From contig CANPVS010000001.1 in assembly GCA_947581795.1 (NCBI GenBank), forward strand, positions 62,001 to 126,000: a DNA stretch of 64,000 bases, given 5' to 3'. The stretch is from an uncultured Oscillospiraceae bacterium (GTDB lineage Bacteria; Bacillota; Clostridia; Oscillospirales; Oscillospiraceae). The notes below the pieces were generated by a model that made no database searches, had not been told where the DNA came from, and worked only from the letters and a program-made list of their open reading frames with translations. This document shows positions 52,311 to 61,700 of this stretch, piece by piece. A program made the position numbers and the translations under genes. The number at the start of each line of letters is the position of its first letter. The first letter of the stretch is position 1.

Positions 52311-54431
52311 TCATGTCTTTGTTTGGAGTGCCAAGGACTCATCTTGCAGGTATTCCTGGAGCCGGAGGATCATGCTGGCTACTTCTATGATCTTTTTATC
52401 GCCGCTGCCATAAAGGTTCAGGAACACTGATCTGTGGCCCTGCTGATCCAATTGGAGCACATCGGAATATCTGCCAAGCAGCAGGTTGTTCAAAAAAGTC
52501 CCCCAGGAGGTAAATTTAGGAGACTCAAACACCACCCGGCTATAAAATCCCCTGTCTGTGATCGCCCAGCCGTCTTTTCCCAGATTTGAGCGAAAGACCG
52601 CCCAAGAGTAGGCCAGACAGATATCCGCGTCCGCGGGGATCTCGACCCGCGTCCGTAAAACTTCGATCTTGTCCGGCTCGTCGAAAACATACCACCCTGG
52701 CTTCAGGTTCTTCCGGATGAACTCCTTGGCTTTGGGGTACAGCCGGTCGTCCCATGCATAGGCGGTGGGTTTCTCCCTGAGCGCTGCCTGCAGTTTTACA
52801 AAGAACTTATGCAGATACTCCACAAAATCAAAAGAGGCATAAGTCAGGCGGAGGGGCGCCTCGTCTCCCCGCTCTATCTCCAACGAATCGAGAGTGTCCG
52901 ATATGATGTGCCCGGAGAGAAGATCCTGCCAGCTTATATCCTCCTGCCACCGATGAGAACTGCCGAAGAGGTTGTTTATGTGCAGGCCGGTTTCACCGAA
53001 AGAAATGGTATATTGTTTGCTTTGATTATGCCACCAGCGAATGACAGATGGGGCCGGCTGGGTGACCATCCACGGCGATGCGTGATCAGGGTCCATGGCC
53101 CAGCGGCTGAAGAACTGCTCCGCCTGCTCCATCAGCTTTTCCTGTGACGGCAAGGGCTGTGCCTCTCTGGTCTGCCGCAGGGGCAGAAGGCTGTACACCA
53201 GACCCAGCGCCACTGTCTCCTGGGGATTACTGAGCCGCATGACCCGCGCCTTCTCCGCCTGTACACGTTTCAGGGCGGGATGGGAGACGCCGGGCATAGA
53301 GCCGTTCAGCAGCGCCTCCGTGAAGTACCACGCGCTGTGGCCGCCGGTGAGCACCACCAGGTCCAGCCCCTGCTCCTGAATAGCGGGTTCCAGGGCGCAG
53401 GCCCTGTCCAGACAGCCGGTGATGAGTGTCTTGAACCCCTCTAGTTTCTCTCCCAGCAGGCCCTCCAGCTTGGCCCGGTCGATGGACGGGAAGGGCTGCT
53501 TCTGAGGCAGGAGCATCATGTACCCCGACAGGAAGCCGCAGCTGTCCACCACGCCGCCGTCGTTGAGCCTCGCCGAGACCGTTTCCTCCTTCCAGGTCTT
53601 TACCGAGTCTGCCCGGCATACCAGCTGCCGCGCCATATCGCCGGTGAGGCCGCAGGAGACCATGTAATCGGTGAGGTAGGCCTCCAGAATACGGTCCACC
53701 TCCCGGCCGCCGAAGGTGGGGGCGCCGCCGCCCTCCGGCCAGGTGGCCACCAGCTCGTTTTTGATCTGCTCCGCCCGGATGACGTCCTCATCCCCGGCCG
53801 TGACAGTGTACCGGCACACGGCCAGGTCCGTGGTCCCCGCGCCCATGTCGATGAGCAGCATGTACCCCGGCTTCCCGGTGCGCAGAAAACCGTTGTCGCT
53901 GACGTCGTTCATCTTCCGTGTCAGGGTGGCGTACAGGGCGGCGGAAGGTTCGTCCATGACGCTCACGTCCGGGAAGCCCGCCTTTTTGGCAGCCTCCGCC
54001 ATGAACGCGCGCGTGCCCCCAGACCACTTGGCGGGGAAGCTGACGATGGTCTTCTCCCGGTCGCCGGCGTCTCCCATGTCGGAGCGCTGGTGGTCATACC
54101 AGCGGTAGAGATACTTGAAGAACTCCTCCGTGAGGGTCCGGGCCTGGGCGCGCTTCGCCTCATCGGGGCTCTCCAGGTCCATTTTGAACTCCCGGAAGAT
54201 CTCCGAGTCCGGGGCCTCGTCTGCGGCCTCCCGGCCGCAGGTATATGTACCGTTGTTGTTCCGGCGCACGAGGGTATGGGCCCGCGTGTCCCCCTGGCCG
54301 TTGCCGAAGGTCACGGAGGAACTCAAAAACGCGTCTCCCACGGGTTCGCCGTCCTTATACCGCTTGACGCACACCACCGAGGTGCTGGTGCCGAAGTCGA
54401 TGCCTATAATCCGGCTCACATCTGCCGCCAT
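52311..54431 (-). CDS. Hsp70-like actin-fold ATPase A, operon gene 4
   Basis: A 706-residue protein. Residues 1-430 form an Hsp70/actin-type ATPase domain: phosphate-1 GIDFGTSTSVV (10-20), EPSAAL (161-166), phosphate-2 LLIDMGAGTTDLAV (192-205), adenosine motif LTGGHSAWYF (361-370). The normal Hsp70 substrate-binding domain is absent. Instead the C-terminal 270 residues are unique, ending in a region with DICLAYSWAVFRSN and GWAITDRGFYSRVVF that resembles a bacterial PH-like domain. The ATPase part differs from the second copy at 54894 by only about 20 residues. GGAAAGGCGG is before the ATG. Confidence 0.82.
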   Translation of the reverse strand: MAADVSRIIGIDFGTSTSVVCVKRYKDGEPVGDAFLSSSVTFGNGQGDTRAHTLVRRNNNGTYTCGREAADEAPDSEIFREFKMDLESPDEAKRAQARTLTEEFFKYLYRWYDHQRSDMGDAGDREKTIVSFPAKWSGGTRAFMAEAAKKAGFPDVSVMDEPSAALYATLTRKMNDVSDNGFLRTGKPGYMLLIDMGAGTTDLAVCRYTVTAGDEDVIRAEQIKNELVATWPEGGGAPTFGGREVDRILEAYLTDYMVSCGLTGDMARQLVCRADSVKTWKEETVSARLNDGGVVDSCGFLSGYMMLLPQKQPFPSIDRAKLEGLLGEKLEGFKTLITGCLDRACALEPAIQEQGLDLVVLTGGHSAWYFTEALLNGSMPGVSHPALKRVQAEKARVMRLSNPQETVALGLVYSLLPLRQTREAQPLPSQEKLMEQAEQFFSRWAMDPDHASPWMVTQPAPSVIRWWHNQSKQYTISFGETGLHINNLFGSSHRWQEDISWQDLLSGHIISDTLDSLEIERGDEAPLRLTYASFDFVEYLHKFFVKLQAALREKPTAYAWDDRLYPKAKEFIRKNLKPGWYVFDEPDKIEVLRTRVEIPADADICLAYSWAVFRSNLGKDGWAITDRGFYSRVVFESPKFTSWGTFLNNLLLGRYSDVLQLDQQGHRSVFLNLYGSGDKKIIEVASMILRLQEYLQDESLALQTKT

Positions 54432-54470
54432 ATCGCTTCCGCCTTTCCTGTCCTGGGAGGATCCGTTTTA

Positions 54471-54794
54471 TTATTTATTCTTTTTTTCCTCTTTCTTTGC
54501 CGCTTCCTTCGCCAGGGCCTTTGCCAGATCGCGCTCTCTGTTTTCGATCGCCATCTTCGTTCCATGTTTAATGGCTCTTTCCAGCTGGTGCCGGGCAATG
54601 TATACCTCTGTTGACTCTCCCAGATTCATATCATGCCCCTCCCCACCGGCGTCCCGCTCCAGCTTGGGCGCCTGGACGTCCGCGGCGGGGTCACGCTCCA
54701 GCCTGGGGGGAACGTCCCCGGACTGATCCGTGGGTTCCGCCGGGATGTCCTGGGCCTGCTCCAAACTCGCGCTCAAAATATCCTCGATACCCAT
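54471..54794 (-). CDS. Small charged partner protein, copy 2, operon gene 3
   Basis: A 107-residue protein, a close paralogue of the one at 56882. Both begin MGIEDILSA, share AQDIPAEP and LERDPAADVQAPKLERD, and end in a Lys/Glu/Ala-rich helix (LAKALAKEAAKKEEKK). No known domain. It directly precedes Hsp70-like A by 39 nt, the same spacing as in the other copy, so each ATPase has its own partner. A role as an exchange factor or adaptor is inference. Confidence 0.65.
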   Translation of the reverse strand: MGIEDILSASLEQAQDIPAEPTDQSGDVPPRLERDPAADVQAPKLERDAGGEGHDMNLGESTEVYIARHQLERAIKHGTKMAIENRERDLAKALAKEAAKKEEKKNK

Positions 54795-54893
54795 CTTATA
54801 ATCCTCCTGTCAGTGTTTTGTTTCTGCCTTTCCTGTTTTGGGATCTGTCGTGGGTTCCCGGATCTCATGATCGGAGGGCCGCGGCCGGTCCTG

Positions 54894-56843
54894 TCAGACA
54901 GGTTTGGCGATCCCCACGATTTTCGGGCCTTCCTTCACCTTGATACCGTAGGCCTGGTCGATCTTTGCCACCTCACAGATCAGTTCCATGTGGTGGTCCA
55001 CACGAAAGTCCGTCCGGTACCTGGCGGAATTGCTCCCGGTGCCCGAAAAGCAAAGCGTATGCGTGCCCGCGCGGACGGAAAAGAGGCACAGATCGCCGGG
55101 CGCCAGCTCAAAGGTCTGGTCGTCATCCACTGTGACGATCATCTTGCTGGTGATACCGAGCACCTGCGCTTTTCTCGTGAGCCTGACGGCATATTGGTCG
55201 TAGGCGGCGCCCCATATTTTGTCCCCGTCCTGGAAGCAGATAGCGAAGGCCGGAGGACCGCCGATATCCGTGAGCAGGTTCATATCCCGGTCCACGTCGA
55301 TCTCTATGGATTCTGTTCGGGCGTTTTTTGAATTTTTCAGGCAGCAGGTGAATGTGTGGCTGCCGGAAGACACGGAAAAGCTGCAGGACTCCCCAAGAGT
55401 GAGCCGGTGCTCCGTCCCGCCGTCCACCGAGATAAACATCTTCAAAGCGGCTCCATAAAACTGCCGCTTCCTCGTGACCGTAACGGTACATTTATATGTA
55501 TTCTTGGGCTGGGGCGGCTGCACGGGCTGGGGCGGCTCCTCGACCTGCGGTTCCTCCTCAGGCTGGGGCTGTTCCTCTCCGGCCTGCCGCAGGGGCAGAA
55601 GGCTGTATACCAGACCCAGCGCCACTGTCTCCTGGGGATTACTGAGCCGCATGACCCGGGCCTTCTCCGCCCGCGCCCGTTTCAGCGCGGGATGGGACAC
55701 GCCGGGCATAGAGCCGTTCAGCAGCGCCTCCGTGAAGTACCACGCGCTGTGGCCGCCGGTGAGCACCACCAGGTCCAGCCCCTGCTCCTGAATAGCGGGT
55801 TCCAGGGCACAGGCCCTGTCCAGACAGCCAGTGATGAGGGATTTGAACCCTTCCAGCTTTTCGCCCAGCAGGCCCTCCAGCTTGGCCCGGTCGATGGACG
55901 GGAAGGGCTGCTTCTGGGGCAGGAGCATCATGTACCCCGACAGAAAGCCGCAGCTGTCCACTACCGCTCCCTCGTTGAGGCGGGCAGAGACTGTCTCCTC
56001 CTTCCAGGATTTCACGGAATCAGACCGGCATACCAGCTGCCGCGCCATATCTTCGGTGAGACCGCAGGAGACCATGTAATCGGTGAGGTAGCTCTCCAGG
56101 AGACGGTCCACCTCGCGGCCGCCGAAGGTGGGGGCGCTTCCACTCTCCGGCCACGTGGACACCAGCTCGTTTTTGATCTGCTCCGCCCGGATGACGTCAC
56201 CGTCACCGGCCGTGACGGTATACCGGCACACGGCCAGGTCCGTGGTCCCCGCGCCCATGTCGATGAGCAGCATGTACCCCGGCTTCCCGGTGCGCAGAAA
56301 CCCGTTGTCGCTGACGTCGTTCATCTTCCGTGTCAGGGTGGCGTACAGGGCGGCCGAGGGCTCGTCCATGACGCTCACGTCCGGGAAGCCCGCCTTTTTG
56401 GCGGCTTCCGCCATGAACGCGCGGGTCCCCTCCGACCACTTGGCGGGGAAGCTGACGATGGTCTTCTCCTGATCCCCGGCGTCGCCCATGTCGGAACGCT
56501 GGTGGTCATACCAGCGGTAGAGATACTTGAAGAACTCCTCCGTGAGGGTCCGGGCCTGAGTCCGCTTCGCCTCGTCGGGGCTCTCCAGGTCCATCTTGAA
56601 CTCCCGGAAGATCTCCGAGTCCGGGGCCTCGTCTGCGGCCTCCCGGCCGCAGGTATATGTACCGTTGCCGTTCCGGCGCACGAGGGTGTGGGCCCGGGTG
56701 TCCCCCTGGCCGTTGCCGAAGGTCACGGAGGAGCTCAAAAACGCGTCGCCCACGGGTTCGCCGTCCTTATACCGCTTGACGCACACCACCGAGGTGCTGG
56801 TGCCGAAGTCGATGCCTATAATCCGGATCACATCTGCCGCCAT
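54894..56843 (-). CDS. Hsp70-like actin-fold ATPase B with two beta-rich repeats, operon gene 2
   Basis: A 649-residue protein with the same ATPase domain as copy A (GIDFGTSTSVV, LLIDMGAGTTDLAV, LTGGHSAWYF). After a Pro/Glu/Gln linker (about 433-458) the C-terminal region differs completely: two homologous strand-rich repeats of about 95 residues, sharing the pattern TRK-x-Q-xx-G...KM...VD...L-xx-G-xx-C-x-FSV-xx-G-x-HT. It thus keeps one motor with a new sensor or binding module. GGAAAGGTGG before the ATG matches the leader of copy A. Confidence 0.82.
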   Translation of the reverse strand: MAADVIRIIGIDFGTSTSVVCVKRYKDGEPVGDAFLSSSVTFGNGQGDTRAHTLVRRNGNGTYTCGREAADEAPDSEIFREFKMDLESPDEAKRTQARTLTEEFFKYLYRWYDHQRSDMGDAGDQEKTIVSFPAKWSEGTRAFMAEAAKKAGFPDVSVMDEPSAALYATLTRKMNDVSDNGFLRTGKPGYMLLIDMGAGTTDLAVCRYTVTAGDGDVIRAEQIKNELVSTWPESGSAPTFGGREVDRLLESYLTDYMVSCGLTEDMARQLVCRSDSVKSWKEETVSARLNEGAVVDSCGFLSGYMMLLPQKQPFPSIDRAKLEGLLGEKLEGFKSLITGCLDRACALEPAIQEQGLDLVVLTGGHSAWYFTEALLNGSMPGVSHPALKRARAEKARVMRLSNPQETVALGLVYSLLPLRQAGEEQPQPEEEPQVEEPPQPVQPPQPKNTYKCTVTVTRKRQFYGAALKMFISVDGGTEHRLTLGESCSFSVSSGSHTFTCCLKNSKNARTESIEIDVDRDMNLLTDIGGPPAFAICFQDGDKIWGAAYDQYAVRLTRKAQVLGITSKMIVTVDDDQTFELAPGDLCLFSVRAGTHTLCFSGTGSNSARYRTDFRVDHHMELICEVAKIDQAYGIKVKEGPKIVGIAKPV

Positions 56844-56881
56844 ATCGCTTCCACCTTTCCTGTCCTGGGGGATCCATTTTA

Positions 56882-57217
56882 TTATTTATTCTTTTTGGCC
56901 GCTTCCCTGGCTTCTTTCTTTGCCTCTTCCTTCTCCAGGACCTTGCGCCAATCCTCCGCTCTGTGCTCGGCGGCGATCTTATTCCCGTGTTCTATGGCTC
57001 TTTCCAGCTTGTGCCGGGCAATCATGGAATCAAAGGATTCCCCAAAGCTCATATCATGCCCCTTTCCGGCGGGGTCACGCTCCAGCTTGGGCGCCTGGAC
57101 GTCCGCGGCGGGGTCGCGCTCCAGCTTGGGGGGAAAGTCTCCGGACTGATCCTTGGGCTCCGCGGGGATGTCCTGTGCCTGTTCCATGCCCGCGCTCAAA
57201 ATATCCTCGATACCCAT
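56882..57217 (-). CDS. Small charged partner protein, copy 1, operon gene 1
   Basis: A 111-residue paralogue of the 54471 protein: MGIEDILSAGMEQAQDIPAEP, central DPAADVQAPKLERDP, then IARHKLERAIEHGNKI and a Lys/Ala/Glu-rich tail. CAGGAGGATT is before the ATG. First gene of the operon, 77 bp after the -10 sequence. Confidence 0.65.
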   Translation of the reverse strand: MGIEDILSAGMEQAQDIPAEPKDQSGDFPPKLERDPAADVQAPKLERDPAGKGHDMSFGESFDSMIARHKLERAIEHGNKIAAEHRAEDWRKVLEKEEAKKEAREAAKKNK

Positions 57218-57294
57218 CTCAAAATCCTCCTGTCGGTAGTTTGGATCGCGCCACCCAAAAGATAGCGCTTAATTCGTTTGTTTCTACGATGTCT

Positions 57295-57324
57295 ATTATA
57301 CACATAAATGCGGATTTGTGGGAA
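57295..57324 (-). promoter_or_regulatory. Promoter of the eleven-gene operon
   Basis: Minus-strand TATAAT (57300-57295) with TTCCCA 18 bp upstream (57324-57319). The -35 is weak, so activation, possibly by the LytTR protein, may be needed. Confidence 0.5.
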
Positions 57325-57450
57325 GTTTTTTATTTTTGGCAGGCGAAACGGTATTTTCAGACAGTAAGGGCGCGCTGAAAAGCGCGCCCTGTTTGTATTA
57401 TCTCCGGCGTTATTGGAAAATGTAGAGTGGGGCAATAGCACCGCATGGAA

Positions 57451-57564
57451 GGCCCCCTTGTGAAAGGGGGCTGGCAGCGCCGCCAGGCGCTGACTGGGGG
57501 ATTGTCCTTGGACCAACGGCAATCCCCCCGGCCCTGCGGGCCACCCCCCTTTGACAAGGGGGGC
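57451..57564 (+). repeat. R1 repeat copy 3
   Basis: GGCCCCCTTGTGAAAGGGGG, CTGGCAGCGC...GCGCTGACTGGGGGA, a variable middle and CCACCCCCCTTTGACAAGGGGGG. Same order of stems as the other copies with different bases in both arms of the outer stem. A GCGCGC hairpin (GGGCGCGC/GCGCGCCC) precedes it at 57367-57388. Confidence 0.75.
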
Positions 57565-57609
57565 TCCATATGGTGCGGGCCTTCCAATAAGAAAGGAGAT
57601 AGTATAAAA

Positions 57610-58446
57610 ATGAAGATCGACAGAGAAGCGGAACGGTTATTTCAATTTGAGATGAAGGAAAGAGAATACTGCCCGGCGACGGTGGTGAAGTACGCCCGCA
57701 CGGTGGACGAGCTGCTCGCCTTCGCCGGGGGAGAGGTCACGGAGAAGGCCACGCTGGTGGCGTTTAAGGAGAGTTTGGTGGCCCAAAAGAAGGCCGCCGG
57801 GACCGTGAACGGGGCCCTGGCGGCAGTGAATACGTTTCTGGATTTTTGTGGATACTGTGAATGGCGATTGAAGTTCCTGCGCGTCCAGCGCCGGAATTTC
57901 GCGGACCCCAGCCGGGAATTGAAAAAGGGCGAATATGAAAGGCTGGTGAATACCGCGAGAAAAGAAGGGGACACGAGGCTGGCTCTTTTGCTGGAGACCA
58001 TGGCCGCGACAGGGGTGCGTGTGAGCGAAGTGCAGGCCATAACCGCCGAATCTCTGCGCGCCGGAAAAGCTGAAATAATATGCAAAGGAAAGCGGAGAAC
58101 CATTATTCTGCCTGGAAAACTATGCAAAACCTTGCTCAAATACTGCAAAAACGTGAATATCCTGTCCGGACCGGTGTTTTTGAGCAAAAACGGGCTCCCA
58201 TTGGACCGGAGCAATATATGGAGAAGTATGAAGCGGCTGGCGGCAAGGGCGGGGGTAGCATTAAGCAAGGTATTCCCCCATAACCTGCGCCATCTCTTTG
58301 CGCGCACCTATTATAAGATGTATAAGGACCTTCTCCGCCTGGCCGACATCCTGGGCCACAGCAGCATCGAGACAACGCGGATCTACACGATCCGGAGCTT
58401 CACGGAGCAGCGGGCCCAGATGGAGCGGATGCCCTTACTGATATAA
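57610..58446 (+). CDS. Tyrosine recombinase
   Basis: A 278-residue XerC/D-sized recombinase. A SAM-like N-terminal domain (about 1-90) precedes the catalytic domain with Arg in TGVRVSEV, HNLRH, LGHSSIE and Tyr in TRIYT, all intact. The ATG at 57610 has GAAAGGAGAT before it; the longer open frame runs through the R1 repeat and is not used. It is divergent from the Hsp70-HerA operon. It resembles the clostridial single-gene recombinases that invert promoters or integrate small elements; its site is not seen. Confidence 0.85.
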   Translation: MKIDREAERLFQFEMKEREYCPATVVKYARTVDELLAFAGGEVTEKATLVAFKESLVAQKKAAGTVNGALAAVNTFLDFCGYCEWRLKFLRVQRRNFADPSRELKKGEYERLVNTARKEGDTRLALLLETMAATGVRVSEVQAITAESLRAGKAEIICKGKRRTIILPGKLCKTLLKYCKNVNILSGPVFLSKNGLPLDRSNIWRSMKRLAARAGVALSKVFPHNLRHLFARTYYKMYKDLLRLADILGHSSIETTRIYTIRSFTEQRAQMERMPLLI

Positions 58447-58786
58447 AAATACACCACAGAATACGCAATCTGTGGTGCAGACATGGGAAAACATTCCTTT
58501 GAGCCCAACTTTACGGTGTTGATTATAGCCTCCCGTAAGGAAAAAAGCAAGAGGAATTTCAAAAAAACTTGATTTTTTACATAGCACGGCAGCCTGTAGC
58601 CCCTCCAATGGGCCGCAGGCGGCGTTGTCGCGCTCTTTTTCCGATAGACTGGGGCCCGAACTTCCGCCAAAGGCGGAAAACGGGCGCTTCCGGCCGGTCT
58701 TTATACGAAGGGCGGACTACAATATGCGTAGTCTGTAGCGCGGACGACGCCCGAAAATAACAATCTATTTAGGAGGAAAAGAGACA
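58447..58786. other. Intergenic leader of the FIVAR protein gene
   Basis: No gene is seen. It holds a hairpin CACCACAGA/CTGTGGTG (58452-58475) just past the recombinase, a CTTCCGCC/GGCGGAA stem near 58662 and a short inverted repeat GACTAC/GTAGTC at 58714-58732 around TACAAT. AGGAGG lies at 58773. Confidence 0.5.
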
Positions 58787-61700
58787 ATGACAAAACGTAT
58801 GCTCAGCCTGCTTCTGGCGCTGGTCATGACTCTGTCTCTGTGCGTCCCGGCCCTTGCGGCTGACGAGTTCGAAGCAGAGACCGTGACCGAAGTTGAGGAG
58901 CAGGCACCCGAGGCCCCCGTGGAGCCCGAAGCTCCCGAGGCCGAGGTCGTTGAGGAGCCCGTGGTCGAAGAGGAGGCCGTGGAGGCCCCCGAGGCCGTTG
59001 CGGCTCTGGTCGAGGAAGAGGAGGAGGACCTGCCCCTGCTGGTGAAGCTGGGCGTGGTCACCAAGGAAGCTCATTACCGCCTCTGGAAGGACGTCCAGAA
59101 GGTGGAGGAGCTGGGCCTGGAGGCTAAGGTCAAGAATCATGAGGTCCGCTGCGTGAGCTTCGACCTGAACGACAAGATCCTTGCCGATATGTTCACCAAC
59201 TATCTGCGTGATCCCGAGGCCTACTATCCCTTCAAGAACGCCACTGGTGATGAGGCGGCCAAGACGGACTTCCTGAGTGTGCTGGGCAACGCCCGGACGC
59301 TGGAGGAAGGCATCGATGGCGTTGAGGTGGCTCTGACTGTCAACACGGCGACCGTGGAGGCTACCGCGGCTGCCCTGGAGAGCTTCCTGCCCGGCGGCAA
59401 GAACGAACTGGTTGACGACATCTACACTGCCGATGGGCTGCGGATGACGTATCTCAACATGAATCAGCTGGCGAAGCTGATCACGAGCTATTGGCACTAT
59501 AAGTATAACGACACCCCTGCGGGGGCCAAGCTGGGCAGCACTATCACTCTGACGCTGGGCAGCGTCTGGGCGCATGCCTACCAGCTGGAATACCGTGCCG
59601 CTCTCGAGAAGGCCACCGAGGCTTTTGTGAGACTGAAGTACGACGACGATGTTTTTGGTGCGTCCTATGTGGATTACAAGAACGCCGTGGATCTGGCTCT
59701 GCAGGCTCTGGCCATGGAGAGCGAGGCGTGGAAACCCGGCGACGCTGAGATGGCCGAGGTCAATAATGCGATCGCCGGCGCGCCCTACAACAAAGATCTC
59801 TACAACACGACCCGGTATGGCCTGGGTACCAACACCACCGGCGCCAATGCCAGCACTGGCGCGCAGACTTGGGAGAAGTTCAACGAGGACACCGGCTATC
59901 TGGGCGCGGTGAAGGCGCTGAAGGCCGACAAGACCACCGCCACCGTGGAATTCGCACCCGGAACCACTATGTGGGAAGTGTACGAAAAGGTCGAGGCCCT
60001 GAAGCAGCATGACGCTGCTGCCGGCGAGCCCACCCTTGAGTATATGGACGGCAGCGCGGCCAAGGCTTCTGACAAGACCGTGAGCCTTAAGTTCAAGGTC
60101 AACGCTTTCAAGGGCTTCACAGCCACCGATCAGATCGTGGACGGCTATCAGTACGCCATTGCTTTCCATGTGAAGAACGCGGCGGGGATCGATACCTGGA
60201 AACAGTATGGCAGCAGCAATAAGCCTTACGAAGAAGGCAAGATGCCTGAAGCTACGGCCTTCAAGCTGCTCATCGGCGACGGCCTCTGCTCCACCTGGGG
60301 CACCGGGACCGCGACCGTAACGCTCACCAATCTCGAAAGTGCTGACTTCGCGGCGACGGACAAAGTGATCGTCCATGTTTACGTGAATAAGAACGTGAAC
60401 CCCGCCGAGAACGCCGCTGATGCTGCCGCGAATGGCGACTGGGAAGAGATCGACGTCTATTCCTTCACCATCGGCGAGCTCGTGACTGCGACCTCTGATA
60501 TGCCGTATTTTGGGTATATCAAGCCCCAAGCAAACTATAACTGCGAAGGTTGGTTTAATGCGGACCATTGGGTTGTCGATGCGTACAGCGCCAAGGCGCG
60601 CAACACCAATACGCTGGTTGGCCATACCAACAATCTGCTGAGCCCCGACATTTTTGGCACCTTTGGAGAAGAGAAAGGTGTGTTTATCCAGATCTTTGGT
60701 AATAATGAGTTTGATGCCTGGGCTGCTCACGAGAAAGGCTATGCCATCCGGATGGCCGTGCTGGATAAGGACGGTAAGGCCGTCATTACGAAGCCGTTCG
60801 AGATGAGGATCGATAGTTCTTCGGGCCATTGCTTTGCGCTCTCTAAAGAAGAGGACGCTGTCCTGAAGAAAGGCACTTACACGGTCGTCATCCAGTACTG
60901 CCCTGAGGACAAAGTGGACACGGCTGTTTGGGAGACGCTGACCAATGCCGGCAGCGCTACGTTCACGATCGGTTCTCTGGGCGATTGGGGCAGTGCGAAG
61001 TACGTCCCGAACGCGAAGACCATCCTTGCGGCCGCTAAGATCCTCGACCCGATCGACTACAAGATCGCTTACGGTCATGGCTCCGAGCTGGCCGGCACGA
61101 CCGAAGAGGCGAAGGTCGCCGACGCGATCGGCCTCATCAAGAAGGCTGTCGCCGCCATGGAGGACCTGTTCAAGGATCCGACCGCCGGCAACACCATGAC
61201 CAACCACAACAAGGTCTGCCAGGCCAACAACCGGATGGTCAGCAGCGTGGGCGACATCATCCTGGTCTGCAGCTATCTGGAGAAGAAGAACGCCGATCTG
61301 AAGCCTATGGCTGAGCTGCTGGCCAATGCTGAGAAGGAAGTGGGCCCCACCTACCAGACTCAGGACGAGGGCACGCCCAAGTACATCTTCACCACCTACG
61401 GCAAGCTGAAGGAGACCATGAAGCAGGCCGAGGCGCTCATCAACCAGGGCGCTGTGAAGGCTCTGCAGTCCGAGGTCAACAAGGTCGCCGCTGCTCTTGA
61501 GGCTGATATTGCTGCTTTGGAACCGATCGACGAGATCGACAAGGCCGGTTTGGAAGAGGCTATCGCCGCGGCTGAAAAGCTGATCGAGGCCGACTACACC
61601 GTTGACACCTGGCATGCTCTTGAGCAGGCTCTGGCCAGCGCCAAGGCTGTCGTGGCGAAGGATAATGTCACCCAGGCGCAGCTGACCAACGCCGCTGATA

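Noticed and set aside
55356..57149. A 597-codon plus-strand frame opposite Hsp70-like B
   Set aside because: Antisense shadow in GC-rich DNA; the minus-strand frame carries all Hsp70 motifs.
57445..57609. N-terminal extension of the recombinase through the R1 repeat
   Set aside because: The repeat is non-coding elsewhere and GAAAGGAG stands before the ATG at 57610.
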